Shown piece by piece: positions 11,701 to 27,166 of a stretch of 64,000 bases of DNA. The notes under the pieces were generated by a model, which had not been told where the DNA came from, searched no databases, and saw only the letters and a list, made by a program, of their open reading frames with translations. Made by a program: the position numbers and the translations under genes. Source of the DNA: Auriscalpium vulgare. Lineage: Eukaryota; Basidiomycota; Agaricomycetes; Russulales; Auriscalpiaceae. The stretch is taken from assembly GCA_019915015.1 (NCBI GenBank), contig JAHBBC010000004.1, forward strand, positions 1,488,001 through 1,552,000, given 5' to 3'. Position 1 is the stretch's first letter. Every line of letters starts with the position of its first letter.

Positions 11701-14700
11701 CGAACAAGTTCAGCACTGAGCGAATGCGATCCTATAGTCTGGAAACTCGTGAAAGGCAGGGTAGAGGCTCCAATCTCCATGCAATTCTTCATCGCGAGAC
11801 GAACTTCGTCGAGAAGATCCAGAAGGGTCTTAATGGCCTGATGGCGTCTATCCGCTCGCCGCGTATATCTTCTGGATCATTGATGGACTACCTAAGGAGG
11901 CAACACCCAGAACACGCTGACGATCTAGACAATCCTCCAGCTCGTATATCCGCACACATTCAAAGACTCAGCGACGACGAAGCCGAGAATGGCGAATGGA
12001 CAGCGAAAAGCGGATCAGAGTCACAAGTTGACGACCAGACGTATACTGGGAGCTACGGCTTCTGGAAGAGTGGCCGGGATATAGACTTCGGTCCGTCTTC
12101 CTCTGGAAGTACTCATTGGTATGTGAATATAATCGCTCCGAAGAGCCTCTCTTCACTCTGTCACGTAGCCCACGGGATCTCCGCGCGTTGCTCAATGACG
12201 TTGACGAAGAGGGCGCCGTCTGGTCTATGTCCAAGGAAGAACGCATGATGCTCGCCAATTGTTGGGAAGACGAACTACGAAAGGAAACGCATGACGACGA
12301 CATGCGGAATTACGAGTTCCTGCGGAGACTGCACGCCGAGGCGCGTGAACGATGTGACCAGGTTCAGAATGAAGTAAGCTGCACTCTGTAACTTCAGCAT
12401 CCGCTAACTTCGACGACGATAAGATACGGCTGCGACTTCTGGGCACGGTCGAGTTGATCGGCTGCACGACCACAGGTACCGTTCTCTTTATGTCAACCGA
12501 ACTTAATGTATGTTAATGTATTCCCGTGGGCAGGCGCCGCCAAACTGGTATCATTGCTGAAGGTCAGTAGTACGTGGTAATACGGGGGCTTGTATAGTTC
12601 ACGCGCACGCGGACAGGGCATCGCTCCGAAGGTCGTCATGGTAGAAGAAGCAGGGCAAGTCCTCGAAGCGCATACGCTGGCAGCCCTAGTCCCTTCAGGT
12701 AATTGTTTCTAATCAATGTGAACTCTTCCATACATGACTGCATGCATTGTAGTCGAGCATCTCATTTGCATCGGTGATCCCGACCAGCTTCGTCCAAATT
12801 TGACGACTTTCGGTAAGGCTTTCACAACCTCCCACATATCTTATCCCATCTAAATCATGAACAAGCGTTGTCAATGGATAACCCTCAAGGGCGCCAGTTC
12901 TATAAATTCGATTGTTCTTTGATGGAGTGGCTCGCAGACCTCTCATTTCCGATGTCACAAATGGATGTTCAGCGACGAATGCGCCCCGAAATATCGGATC
13001 TGCCCAGGCAAGTGGTCATGCAGATGCGCTCGAACCGTTCCTCACCCACCGTTCCAGGAAAATCATGTATCCAACTCTCAAAGACCATCCGCTTGTTCTT
13101 GACTACCCTCGGGTCGACGGAATGGGAAAGAATGTTTTCTTCTTCTCTCATAATCACCCAGAGAATTCTGAGGCGGATTCCGTATCGAAATACAACACAT
13201 TCGAGGTATGCATGCGTCGCTTCAACGGAGTTGTACTGAACGCCCCTAGGTGGATATGATACGCGACCTAGTCATGCATCTCTTGAAGCAGGAGCCATAT
13301 AACGAGAGCGGAGATATAGCCGTGCTATGTGCCTATCTCGGGCAACTGCACAAGGTGCGGGCAGCCCTTCGGCATCTGGAAATTGCCGTCAAAGTCGACG
13401 AAAAGGACGAAGAGGAACTTGAACGGCAAGGTCTCGACTCCGTAGACACAGAAGATGGCTTCTCACAAGTCCGTGTACTCCAACAAGTGCGTCTTCATTT
13501 CTTTTACTCGACATCCAATGCTGATACAATCCCGCCTGACAGGTGCGCTTGGCTACGTTGGATAACTCCCAAGGCGAAGAGGCGAAAATTGTCATACTGT
13601 CTACCGTCAGAAATTCCGGTACCCTCGAAAGGGGTCGTTCCCACATCGGATTTCTTGAGGTTCGTAGAGTCAGGCTGTGTGATTGAGTACATCCAGTTGA
13701 TGAGTGAAAATGTAGAGCAAAAACCGGATCAACGTTGCGCTTTCGCGGGCGAAACATGGTCTCTTCATCCTCGGAAATGCGACCAATTTGAGACAGAATG
13801 CGACGTGGGAGGTCGTGCTTGATGAATTGGAGAGGAAAGGGCAGGTTGGAGCCGGTTTTCCTATTGAATGTCCGCGGCATCCAAGCAACGTGGTGCTCAT
13901 CTCGAAACCGGGAGAGCTTGCGTCCCACGCGCCGGACGGAGGCTGCCGAGAACGATGCAACGTCGTGCTGCCGCAGTGCGGCCATACGTGCTCATCCGTT
14001 GTGAGCAGTCCCAACTATCTGACTGTAAATTTGCGTTCTGATATCTAGCAGTGCCATGCGGACAGAGATAACCATAGGAAGATGGACTGCGACAGGGACT
14101 GCAAACACATATGTCTGCGTGGACATCCGTGTCCACGCCGGTGCTCTGAAACCTGCGGTGACTGTCAAGTTTTTGTTGGCAGACGGATACTGCCGTGTGG
14201 CCACGTCTCGGAGAATGTTCCTTGGTAGGATACACCCTTGTTCTACCGTGGGCAGTAGCTGACGCTTTGAACACCGCAGTTATCTTCAGGACAGACTCGA
14301 GGACGTGGCGTGCCTTGCCGAGGTTCCGAAAGAACTCCCTCGCTGCGGGCACCGGTCCATGATTCCATGTCATGAGGACGTCGATACGGCCCGATGCACA
14401 CAGCCATGTGGTGGGATCCTCTCCTGCTGTTCACGGGAGTGCAAGTCGAGCTGCTACGAGTGCCAGGATGAAACCAATCGTTCGGCTATCCCAACTCATG
14501 AGGATCAAGGAAAGACTCGCCATCTCAAGCATCATTGCGAGCGAGTATTGGTTTGCCGCCATTTATGCGGATTAGAATGCCAAGAAAGCCACGAATGCAA
14601 TCGGACATGTAAGGAGGCTTGCAGCCAGAAATGCGGACACCGCGTCTGCGCTAAGTACTGCTCGGAGCTTTGTCCACCGTGCATGGAACGCTGCGAGTGG

Positions 14701-16694
14701 AGCTGTCCTCACGTTGAATGTCCAGTGCCGTGCGGTTCGGTAGGACTTTCTTTCCGCCTCTAGTTACTTCGCACTGATCATTCGAACTCAGATGTGCCTG
14801 CGTTTGCCTTGCGACGAACCGTGTACACGCTACCTTAAATGTGGTCATCGGTGTCCCTCAGGTAGGCGCCCCTTCTAAATCGTCTAACGTAACTGACGGC
14901 AAGCAGTCTGCGGCGAACCTTGCGAAAGGCAAACCTGCGCGGCGGCAGGCTGCCTGCCACCAGACAGGAGGGCGGACATTGTCGACCTCATTGAGCACCG
15001 GACTCTTGAACAATTCGACTCGCTGGACAGTGTCGGTCAACGACTCATCACATTGGCATGCAGTCACATTTTCACAGTACAGTCTCTGGATGGCCATTGT
15101 CGTATGACCGATTACTACGAGATCGCGGACTCGGATGGGAGCTACTTGCGCACGAAGGCACCTCCGATGGACTACCAGCCGCCACCACTGTGTCCAACAT
15201 GCCGAGAGCCTGTCACTGCGCTTCGATATGGACGTATAACGAAGCGCGCTGCCCTCGATCTCCTGGAGCAGCACACGGCAAGTAAGATGTCGGCTGACCT
15301 CGACAAGGTTGGTGGCGATATTCAAGTCCTCATCACCGATGCACGTAATCTGCAGGCCGCCGCTAGGCGAATGGCCTTCACGCCAGCCGAGCCTGGCAGC
15401 GAGGACACCAAGCCCGCCACTTCGGGAGTTCATCACGGCACAGATCTAACACCTCTCCCATTTTCGATGATTGAACAGGGCATGATGGCGAAGATGCATG
15501 GCCTCGCGCCGCAGGAGGCCCGGACGTGGAAGGTCAATGTTCGCAATGTCCTCAAAGCGTACCGGAAGGTGGTGGAAGTCGCGAGCGTTCGCGGGCCGCA
15601 TTTAGATGCGTACGATGCTGCGTTTGCCGACCTCCAGCGCATAGAGTCTACGGCCATATCAGCTGACGCGTCGCGCGCGTGTGCCGTGCCAGCGCCGGTC
15701 GCCATGGCCGGCGCCCGAAGGAAGCTGGGGCAGCCGCCATACAAGGCAGACACCCGGCTGCAGGTGGAGGCGTTTGTCATGTCTATCGAGGTGCGCTTCC
15801 TGCTCGCCGAGATTGCGAAGAGCCGCATAGAGGGCCTGGTGCGGATCGCGGATATCAGCACCGAGGCATTGCAGAGTGGCACGGAGACTTGGCGCCGCTT
15901 TGTTGGGTTCCTCTACACATCGTGTGTCGGGGACGCGGGTAAGGCGCGTGCAATTGCGGAAGCGGGGTCTGCGTCGCGGCAGGCCGCGCGTGCTGCGGCA
16001 TATGGGATCCGTGCAGAAGTGGAGAGGTCGCGCTTCGAGGTTCTATGCGAGCACGAGGACCTGCAGAGCACGGGAACGCTTACAGATGCCGGTCGAGAAT
16101 TGTTGGGAGATCGCCTGCGAGCGAAGGAGGCGCATGCAGCTTCGTCTATCCTCAAAACGGAGCAGTCGTACGTCCGCTCCCGTCCGGTGCAGACGACCGA
16201 CGATATGAAGGAGGAGAGGGCATGGTTCAAGGACACATGCGGGATGAAGGTCGCAAGGTCTCTGGATGAGCTCCACAAGTTAACACAATCTATCCTCACG
16301 GGCATGTCCTACTCACCCGTCTCTCTGCAAGAGAAGGAAGACATTGTGAGGGCGCTTAGTTTCTGTAAGATTTCGAGCGCGGCCCAGTGTTTACCTGCTG
16401 ACTTTTCAAACCTGCAGCTCACCGTGGTCATTGGTACAAATGCCCGAAAGGCCACCCGTATGTGATCACAGAGGTAAAATATCCGTCTAGACTTCCCAGT
16501 TTAGTTGTCTAACTTAACGCAAACTCTAGTGTGGCGGTGCAGACCAGGCAGCGACCTGTCCTGAATGCGGGGCCTCAATAGGTGGTACAGGTCATGACCT
16601 AGAATCCACGAACTCGCGTGCGATGGAGCTGGAGCGCATTGCGAGACAGCAAGGGTCGCAGGATCCACATTGGCAATGGGGACACGGGGCGTGA
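8759..16694 (+). CDS. ZNFX1: ZNFX1-type SF1 helicase with CCCH, NFX1 and RZ zinc fingers
   Basis: Large RNA helicase of the ZNFX1 family, linked to small-RNA and heterochromatin pathways in other eukaryotes. 25 exons: 8759-9193, 9331-9507, 9563-9612, 9678-9854, 9910-10455, 10507-11361, 11414-11432, 11494-11551, 11608-12118, 12169-12373, 12424-12475, 12534-12562, 12617-12698, 12753-12812, 12866-13007, 13058-13205, 13250-13486, 13543-13659, 13716-14000, 14049-14224, 14280-14739, 14792-14861, 14907-16364, 16418-16473, 16530-16694. All phases fit: 2,189 aa with no stop. A CX7CX5CX3H finger lies at about residues 33-51. Walker A GPPGAGKT is at 747-754, split over three exons. Later motifs are SHTNHALD, Walker B VMVEEAGQ (about 1045-1052), IGDPDQLRP, RRMRPEIS, LDNSQGEE and NRINVALSRAK. 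Cysteine-rich NFX1 repeats span about 1340-1660. The C-terminal RZ finger (GHWYKCPKGHPY...ECGG...CPEC) lies near 2121-2150. Intron 13008-13057 is GC-AG. Confidence 0.93.
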
Positions 16695-17384
16695 GGCTAT
16701 CTGAGGAGACTCACGAATGCAATATCACATTTGGGATTCGTTAATCACCTTGCCTCTTGCAAGAGACTGTACATTGTTGCAACCGCATACGCGCCTTCAA
16801 GTTTGCAGTGGAGGTGCACGGGGTGCACGGGGTGCCGGTTAGCGTAGGACCCCATGCGACTGAGATAAGCGCTGGCGCGGCCTTCAACTTCATTGAATCT
16901 AACAAGTACGCCGCTCAATGCCGCTCACCGCACCTCTCTGTGAACTTCCAAGAAGTTGTCAAGGAGTGCAACATTATGCGGCGTTACCGTTGAGCTCGCG
17001 ATTGTCTGCTGGTAAACTTTGTCATGGCAGTCACCATCACTTACCCTCACAGACACAGGTGTCGGCGACCTCTAAGAACAGCTGTATTCTATGCGTAAGG
17101 TCAGCCTACCGGCGACCTTGCCTGGAACGATCACAATTCTGTAGTCTCCGTGGCTGACCTTACTAATACCACAGAAGACAGTCGTTCTGTTCTGTAAGAC
17201 AATTCTGCACCACTACCCCCGACTCCGCGGCGACGCCTCTCCACCCTCTCAATTCGCTATCATCATGCAAACGGTCAGTCACGGTCACCGTTCTACTGAC
17301 CTGGCACTCTGATGCGCATCTCTGTTTTCGACAATACACCAATTGCAATCCGCATGGTGTAGTTCAACTGGCAGTAGGCCATAC

Positions 17385-17385
<1 letters not shown>
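16695..17385. repeat. Intergenic block, copy A of a tandem duplication
   Basis: Spacer between the helicase stop and the dehydrogenase relic. Several blocks recur in the same order at 18590-18925, for example the CTGAGATAAGCG word, GAGCTCGCGAT followed by a CAGTCACCATCAC-like stretch, CGGCGACCTTGC, and CTCTGATGCGCATCTCTG. This is therefore an old copy of the promoter region of the intact cellobiose dehydrogenase. No gene is seen in it. The match to the promoter copy ends near 17360, just before the relic begins, which suggests a deletion joint there. Confidence 0.7.
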
Positions 17386-18305
<920 letters not shown>

Positions 18306-18439
18306 CAGTTAAATTGGTCGAGGGAGATTCAGGACGATGTTAGAACTGTATGAATATACAGAAAAGGCAGTGGGCACGCACGTCCGTCCCGCGTTCTAAC
18401 TTCTATGGCGCGGCGACCGTGCGCCTCGTTCAAAAGAAG

Positions 18440-18620
18440 GAAAATAAAACATCGTGAGGGCGCACATGCAGGATACCCGAACAGCCACCCGTATGAGATC
18501 ACAGAGGGATCGCCGTCTTGTCGTCTAACGACGAACAAGCCTTGTGGCGCCAGGCGGTGCAAACCAGGCGAGCCCAGGACCCCAGCCCACCGCTATTATA
18601 TCGAGACGGCTGAGATAAGC
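18440..18620 (+). pseudogene. Decayed copy of the ZNFX1-like 3' end (RZ finger exons)
   Basis: Around 18478-18512 the sequence matches 16443-16475 of the helicase: CCCGAA, then GCCACCCGTATG and GATCACAGAGG. A second match, GGCGGTGCAAACCAGGC at 18552-18568, corresponds to the next helicase exon. The cysteine pattern is lost and no splice signals join the pieces. Together with the adjacent dehydrogenase relic it shows that helicase 3' end plus dehydrogenase was duplicated as one unit. Confidence 0.75.
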
Positions 18621-18925
18621 GGCGTCGGCCCCCGGCCCACCGTGCTTACAGTGATCGCTTAAACTAGTACACGACTATCTTCTGATCCACAAGGTCAAGC
18701 TACGGAGACCAGCACCGCACCTCTGCATCATACGCGAAAAGTCCCGAGAAAGCACAGAATCATGCGGTGTCTTCGAGCTCGCGATCGTCGGCGATCGTCC
18801 GCCGGAACAGTTCGTCATGACGGTCACCATCACCTAGCTCAGTTGCCGGCGACCTTGCGTGGCCTACCTCCGGCACTTCCTCTGATGCGCATCTCTGCCT
18901 ACCAATCCACATGGTGGCAATTCTA
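18590..18925. repeat. Intergenic block, copy B of the tandem duplication
   Basis: Second copy of the spacer at 16695-17385, here upstream of the intact cellobiose dehydrogenase. Shared words occur in the same order. Similarity is interrupted by small insertions and deletions, so the event is not recent. Confidence 0.65.
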
Positions 18926-19344
18926 GACCGGAGTTTTCTCGGCTTGCGACTTGCGTTCTACAGCTCGCCATGGTGCCAAATTACACAAACAGCGGCAGGA
19001 TGAGAGTTCTATGCCCCCAACTGCGGACTACCTACCCGCATTTTGCAGTTTTCCAAGGTGAAAAACTGCACAAACCACGGTGAGTGACCCCCAGGCGTGC
19101 ATATCTGTTAGCATGCTGATATGCGCCGTAGTCTCTGCCACGCGAAGGCAGTGGATCGGTCCATCCGAACTTTTTCCGCGTCACCTCAGTTGCGCGTATC
19201 AGGCTCGTCGTCGCGCATTGCCTCCAGCGTAGTCGATTGCGCGTCGCATGTCGCACGTCGATGGAGAACACCAGCACCAGACAGCCTACGAATTCGTCAT
19301 CTTTTTTTCTCGGGATGACGACTCACAGCCTGAAGTCGCGAGCG

Positions 19345-19351
19345 TATAAAA
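19345..19351 (+). promoter_or_regulatory. TATA box of the cellobiose dehydrogenase gene
   Basis: TATAAAA, 58 nt upstream of the ATG at 19409. Spacing and sequence fit a TATA-driven, inducible fungal promoter. Confidence 0.7.
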
Positions 19352-19408
19352 TGCAGCGGGTCGCCGCAGCTTAGAACGACTCAGGCCCTCACATCCCCTT
19401 CCTCCAAC

Positions 19409-22778
<3,370 letters not shown>

Positions 22779-22968
22779 GAGGCGGCAGGCTAACTAGATG
22801 ATAGAGGATGATGTTAGATAACAATTTAGAATTGTAAGAAAAAAGAGCACGAGCTCTGGATTGGTGATGCGATGCGTGCGATGGACGCGAGTGGCGATAG
22901 CAGAGCTCATGCACGTCGAGGAGTATGATGTACAAAAATGGTGCGAGCATTAGAGTGATACACAGCAT

Positions 22969-24164
22969 CTACAGGCCCTTCTCGTCCGCAGCGTTTTTCC
23001 CATCCTTCTCCTTGTCCTTCTCGCCCGCCTTGGCCGCCGCCTTCTTCGCAGCGTCGTCCTTCCCGCCTCCGCCGTCCTCGAGCTCTGCCCGCCCAATCGA
23101 CGCCTTGTTGTCCACGAGCGCATGGAGCGCGATGACCGCGCGCAGGAGGCTGCTGAGGTACACGACAAGCAGCTCGTCGTTCGTGCTCGTCGCGAAGCCC
23201 GCGGTGAGCGCGGGGTCGCCGAGGTCCGGCAGGAGGTTGAGCGCGTCCTGCAGGTCGTACACAATCTGGTGGTTCACGGGCATCGCGCTCGCGGCGACGT
23301 CGACGAGGTACTTCTGCACGTCCGCGAGCCGCGACTCGAGTCCGCGCAGCGAGGCGAGCTGCTCGGAGACGCGCGTCGCGAGCGTCGTGGTGGTCGAGTC
23401 CTTGATGTCGCGCAGCAGGTGCTCGACGCCGATCTCCTCTGCCTCTTCGGCCTCGATTGCGGAGGGTGCGTGGAGGAAGGTTTTCCGGGTTTCTGTGCCG
23501 TCCTGTGTGCGCTGTGAGCGAGAAGCAATGGGAATGGGGCAAGCACGCACGTCTTTGATCTCCTCCACCGCGAAGTAGGCGTCTGTCGGGATGCCGACTG
23601 TATGTGGTCGTACGTCAACGATGACCATGACCGGTCGTGCGATGAATTTTTTGAACAGCTCGTTGATCTCGAGGTCCGATGCGCGCAGTTTCGGCCCTGT
23701 GTGGTACCACCCGATCATCCGCTCGCGTGCTGCCAGCCTTGTCAGCGCTGCGCAGGTAGCAAGTCAAGCACATTGGACGCACCGTTCACCTTCTTGAACA
23801 TCTCGAACATGCCCTCAATGTAGTTGTGGTCCAAGAACCATGTCTTGGGGTCCTTCTCATCCTCCTCGAATGGTATGCCGAATGAATTGGCGACGTTGAT
23901 CGTGGTGCCCTTGTCCTGGCCTAATAAGACACCGACAACACGCTTTGTTGAGCTTCTTGACACGGAGCGCGCGTGGTGGTCGGCAACAGATAGCAGGACG
24001 AGCGGGTGGACCACTGTAAGGAAGTCAGTTCAGACGCGTGTCGAGGGCAGCGCAAGGCGCACCGACGGTGGTTGCGGCCAACGCGTTTAACTGTGAGCAG
24101 TTAGTGACCTTTGCGCACAGAAAATACAAATATGACATACTTGTTCTGTCGTTGTCGCGACCAT
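22969..24164 (-). CDS. RPN8: 26S proteasome lid subunit RPN8 (MPN domain)
   Basis: Non-catalytic MPN partner of the deubiquitinase RPN11 in the proteasome lid. Exons 24164-24141, 24090-24063, 24013-23783, 23729-23551, 23502-22969 give 331 aa, a normal length. The N-terminus reads MVATTTEQ then LNALAATTVVVHPLVLLSVA. The MPN domain follows with RVVGVLLGQDKG, NSFGIPFEEDEKDP, WFLDHNYIEGMFEMFKKVN, RERMIGWYHTGPKL and RPVMVIVDVRP. The zinc-binding JAMM signature of RPN11 is not seen, as expected for RPN8. The C-terminal half (KDSTTTTLATRVSEQLASL) is the lid-assembly helix region, and the tail is lysine-rich. Exons 1 and 2 are 24 and 28 nt. Convergent with the cellobiose dehydrogenase gene, 190 bp away. 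Confidence 0.95.
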
Positions 24165-25230
24165 GGCGAGGATACAAGGATATTGAAGAGCAGAGCAGGA
24201 GCACTGGCAGGCGCGCCTTCGACGCGCGTACCCGTGATTATGTCATCTCATCGCAGCTCGAAATGGCATCCAGCCAAATATCCCCCAACATACGAGTCTC
24301 GAGAGTCTAGATCACATTCACAGCACTCACCACCGGCTTGCTCATATCATGTTCCTTCTTTGTTTCCAGTCCGTGAGCTTCCCATTTTTCATCCTTTTGT
24401 ACTGATAATGAGCATGGCTATCCTCCGAACCCACAAGCCCGCAAATAGGCGTGAGCAACTTCTCATGGCACGCGCACGCCAGACGCAAACGCGTTTTGCA
24501 TCTTCCTGCTCAGAGTCACCTTCCGGGACGAAATTCGGCAAAGACACGCATCGAAACACCGGTCACCCTTAAAGCCGTCTCTCTCCGCACAGGTCATGAA
24601 AATGTGAATTCGGAGCCAAGCGCCTCCGAGCCACTTTCGTTCCGAACAACCGCCACCACCTACGTGAGCCTCGTGATACTGCGCTGATGACACTGCTATA
24701 CAGATGATCAAAAACCTAACATAATGACTGTCTTCTGCGCCAAGGTCGGCCTCAAAAACCGTGATCTGCTGTCAATGGGAGGTTCCTACATCAAATTTCT
24801 TTCGCCAGAGGTCCTGTGTTCGCCTAGTCTGCCTAACCTCTGTTGGCGTCACAGGTCCTGCTTCATCGGACGAAAGCTCACCGCCCCCAATATACTGGCC
24901 CCCGGCATTTCGAGCTGCCGCATCTCTTCATTTTCGTCTTCGCATCATCACTGTGCGAAGGTACTCGGACCGACGATACACTGCTTCCCTGTCACGCTTC
25001 CCATGACGGCCATACCCTGCTCATCCCCGCCGTCGGCCCTTCGAGCCCTGCCTCGAAAGATCGGAGGAAGCATTCCGTCCCGTGCTCTTCGCCTGCTGGG
25101 GAAGCATAAATACCCCAGATCGTAGCCTTGTTCATCAGCCCTCTCCTCCCATCTTCACTGACCACGGACCACGGGTCTCGTCTACCATTGGTCGCTTCAT
25201 CTCCCGCTCATCTTCATCTTTCATCCCACA
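24165..25230. other. Intergenic region, nothing recognised
   Basis: 1.07 kb between two outward-facing starts (RPN8 on minus, secreted protein on plus). An AT-rich CATAAATA near 25105 may serve as TATA element for the right-hand gene. Open frames show no known motif. Confidence 0.35.
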
Positions 25231-25956
25231 ATGCTCGCCACCGCATCCCTTATCTCCCTCCTCGCCGCCTCCGCCTCCGCGCTTGCTCTGCCCGCGAGCA
25301 ACAAGCGTGACGTCTCTTGCCCGTGGAACGGCGTCGCAAACGGCTCAGGTCCTTTCACGCTCCTTTCCGTGTCCGACGCGGACACGACTGTGCAGAAGCC
25401 TGTCGGACTCGGCACGAACGGGCTCGCGGACTCCGTTGTGAGCTGGCTTGGAGTACGTCACTTTATTTCCCACTTCTCCGATAAACTGACGTATGTGTAC
25501 AGACCACGGAGAGCATTGCGTCGGTCGTCGCGACTACGTTCCAGCTCGCGGACGGCGGGATCACCGCAGCCCCACTCACGGGCGGCGAAAGCAGCGTCTC
25601 AGACCCCGTGCTGCCGCCGAACGGGTGGCTCTCGTTCATCCAGCCCGACGAGGGCGTCACCATCCCGCCCGCGTCTGTGTACTGCGAACTGGTGCGCTTT
25701 CCATCGCTATTGACATATGTAAATCAGTACTGACGTCTGGCTGGGGCAGTTCAACACGAGCCCGCACGGCACTGAATTCCCGTACGCGCTGAGCATTGCG
25801 GGGGACAGCGACAGCTTCTCGCTGTGCAAGAGCAGCACGAGCGCGCAGGAGCTCATCATCTACGAAGCGACTGAGGACGGCGCAGCCAATGCGGGCCTCG
25901 ATTACAGCACATGCGAGCCGGTGCATGTGCACTTGATTTATGCCGACCAGGATTGA
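25231..25956 (+). CDS. Small secreted protein, function unknown
   Basis: Exons 25231-25452, 25503-25691 and 25750-25956 give 205 aa, in phase. The N-terminus (MLATASLISLLAASASALA) is a clear signal peptide, and a Lys-Arg pair follows at about residues 25-26 (ASNKR), a likely Kex2 cut. The mature part has SCPWNG, PFTLLSVSDADTT, an acidic and Gly/Ser-rich middle (PNGWLSFIQPDEG), YCEL and a C-terminal segment with CKSSTS and DYSTCEPVHVHLIY. Four cysteines in the mature protein could form two disulphides. No enzyme motif was recognised; it resembles the many uncharacterised secreted proteins of wood-decay fungi. Intact and well spliced, so probably expressed. Confidence 0.75.
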
Positions 25957-27166
25957 ACGCTGCCTGATTGGAAGAAGGATATCGCTGCGCTAGTGTACCT
26001 TTCGATCACGGGACATTATTAATGAGACTCGAGAGCGTATGGTAGTTCGACATTCTAATAACCAGTTTGCCCTTCCTCATCATCAAAAGAGATTCATGCA
26101 GCATCAGACTGACACGATCCTGCAATCGTCACGCATAGCCAGTCCTTACGACCCGTAGACGTGAGAGAGGGTGGCGTTGCACTGACAAGCACAACCAAGC
26201 AACCTTCGGCCCGTACGTCCGAGTCCGACTCAACGCCGACCCAAGCGCTCAAGAGCTTCAACTTGAACTTCGACTCTACCTCTGAACGTTCTAAACAGCG
26301 TCGGATCCCACAGGAAGCCAATCGGCAAGACACACAAGAGGTGCCACCAGTGGTAGCGAATGCTTGCGTGGACTTCTCGGCCTTCAAAACGTTGTCTTTT
26401 TTGTTGATCCGCCGCACACCTTCTTCCCGACCAAGCTCTGTCGCTCGGCAGTACAGTGCTCCCCGGCGTTTCGAAAAGCTGTGAGGGCTCTCCTCTGTCC
26501 TCCTCTCTCCGTCATCCTAGCACCGGGCGGCAGATCCTGTCAGCGTATTTCATTCAGTGGCAGCCATCGGCATGATTCTCGCACAACCCCGGGATCTGTC
26601 CAATTCTATTCTCTTCCTAGGGTTGCAATGTCGGATGGTGTGCTGTCCGACGCCATGGTAAATGATGTCGTTCTAAGTATGTGCTGACGCTCTAATGATA
26701 GATCCGTACTGCTAGGATCAGATCGTTGGATGAAACTTCCGCATACTGAAGGACGGCCTTAGGTATCCGACCTGTTCCAGCAACTTGGTACGCGCACGAT
26801 ATGACGATACCGTCATATGTCAACCACCCGTCTCATACAAGTCGCACCATGCATCTCGGAGAAGACAGTGAGTGTGGAGCAGTAACGGCACGCCGACCGT
26901 GTCCGCCGGTGGTGGCGCTTCCTTGGTAAGTGAACATCAGACGGTCGTTGGCGCGTACTAAACAATAGATCAGCTAATGGCTGCTGCTAATGAGACAGGC
27001 GTGATGCCGAGGATGATTCGGATGACATCGTGAGCGCACCTGAAGGTTCCTCTGGAACAGATTACGGCGCATTGATAGTATACATTATAAGTCGAATGTG
27101 AAGAGCACTGTTGCAATCTTTCAGTCGGCGAGACCCCCTACCCTGCATCCCCGAGCGAGTAGCAAC
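25957..27166. other. Intergenic region, nothing recognised
   Basis: 1.2 kb of lower-GC sequence between the secreted protein and DUF6534 gene 1. No convincing coding exon, repeat or RNA gene was found on either strand. Confidence 0.35.
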
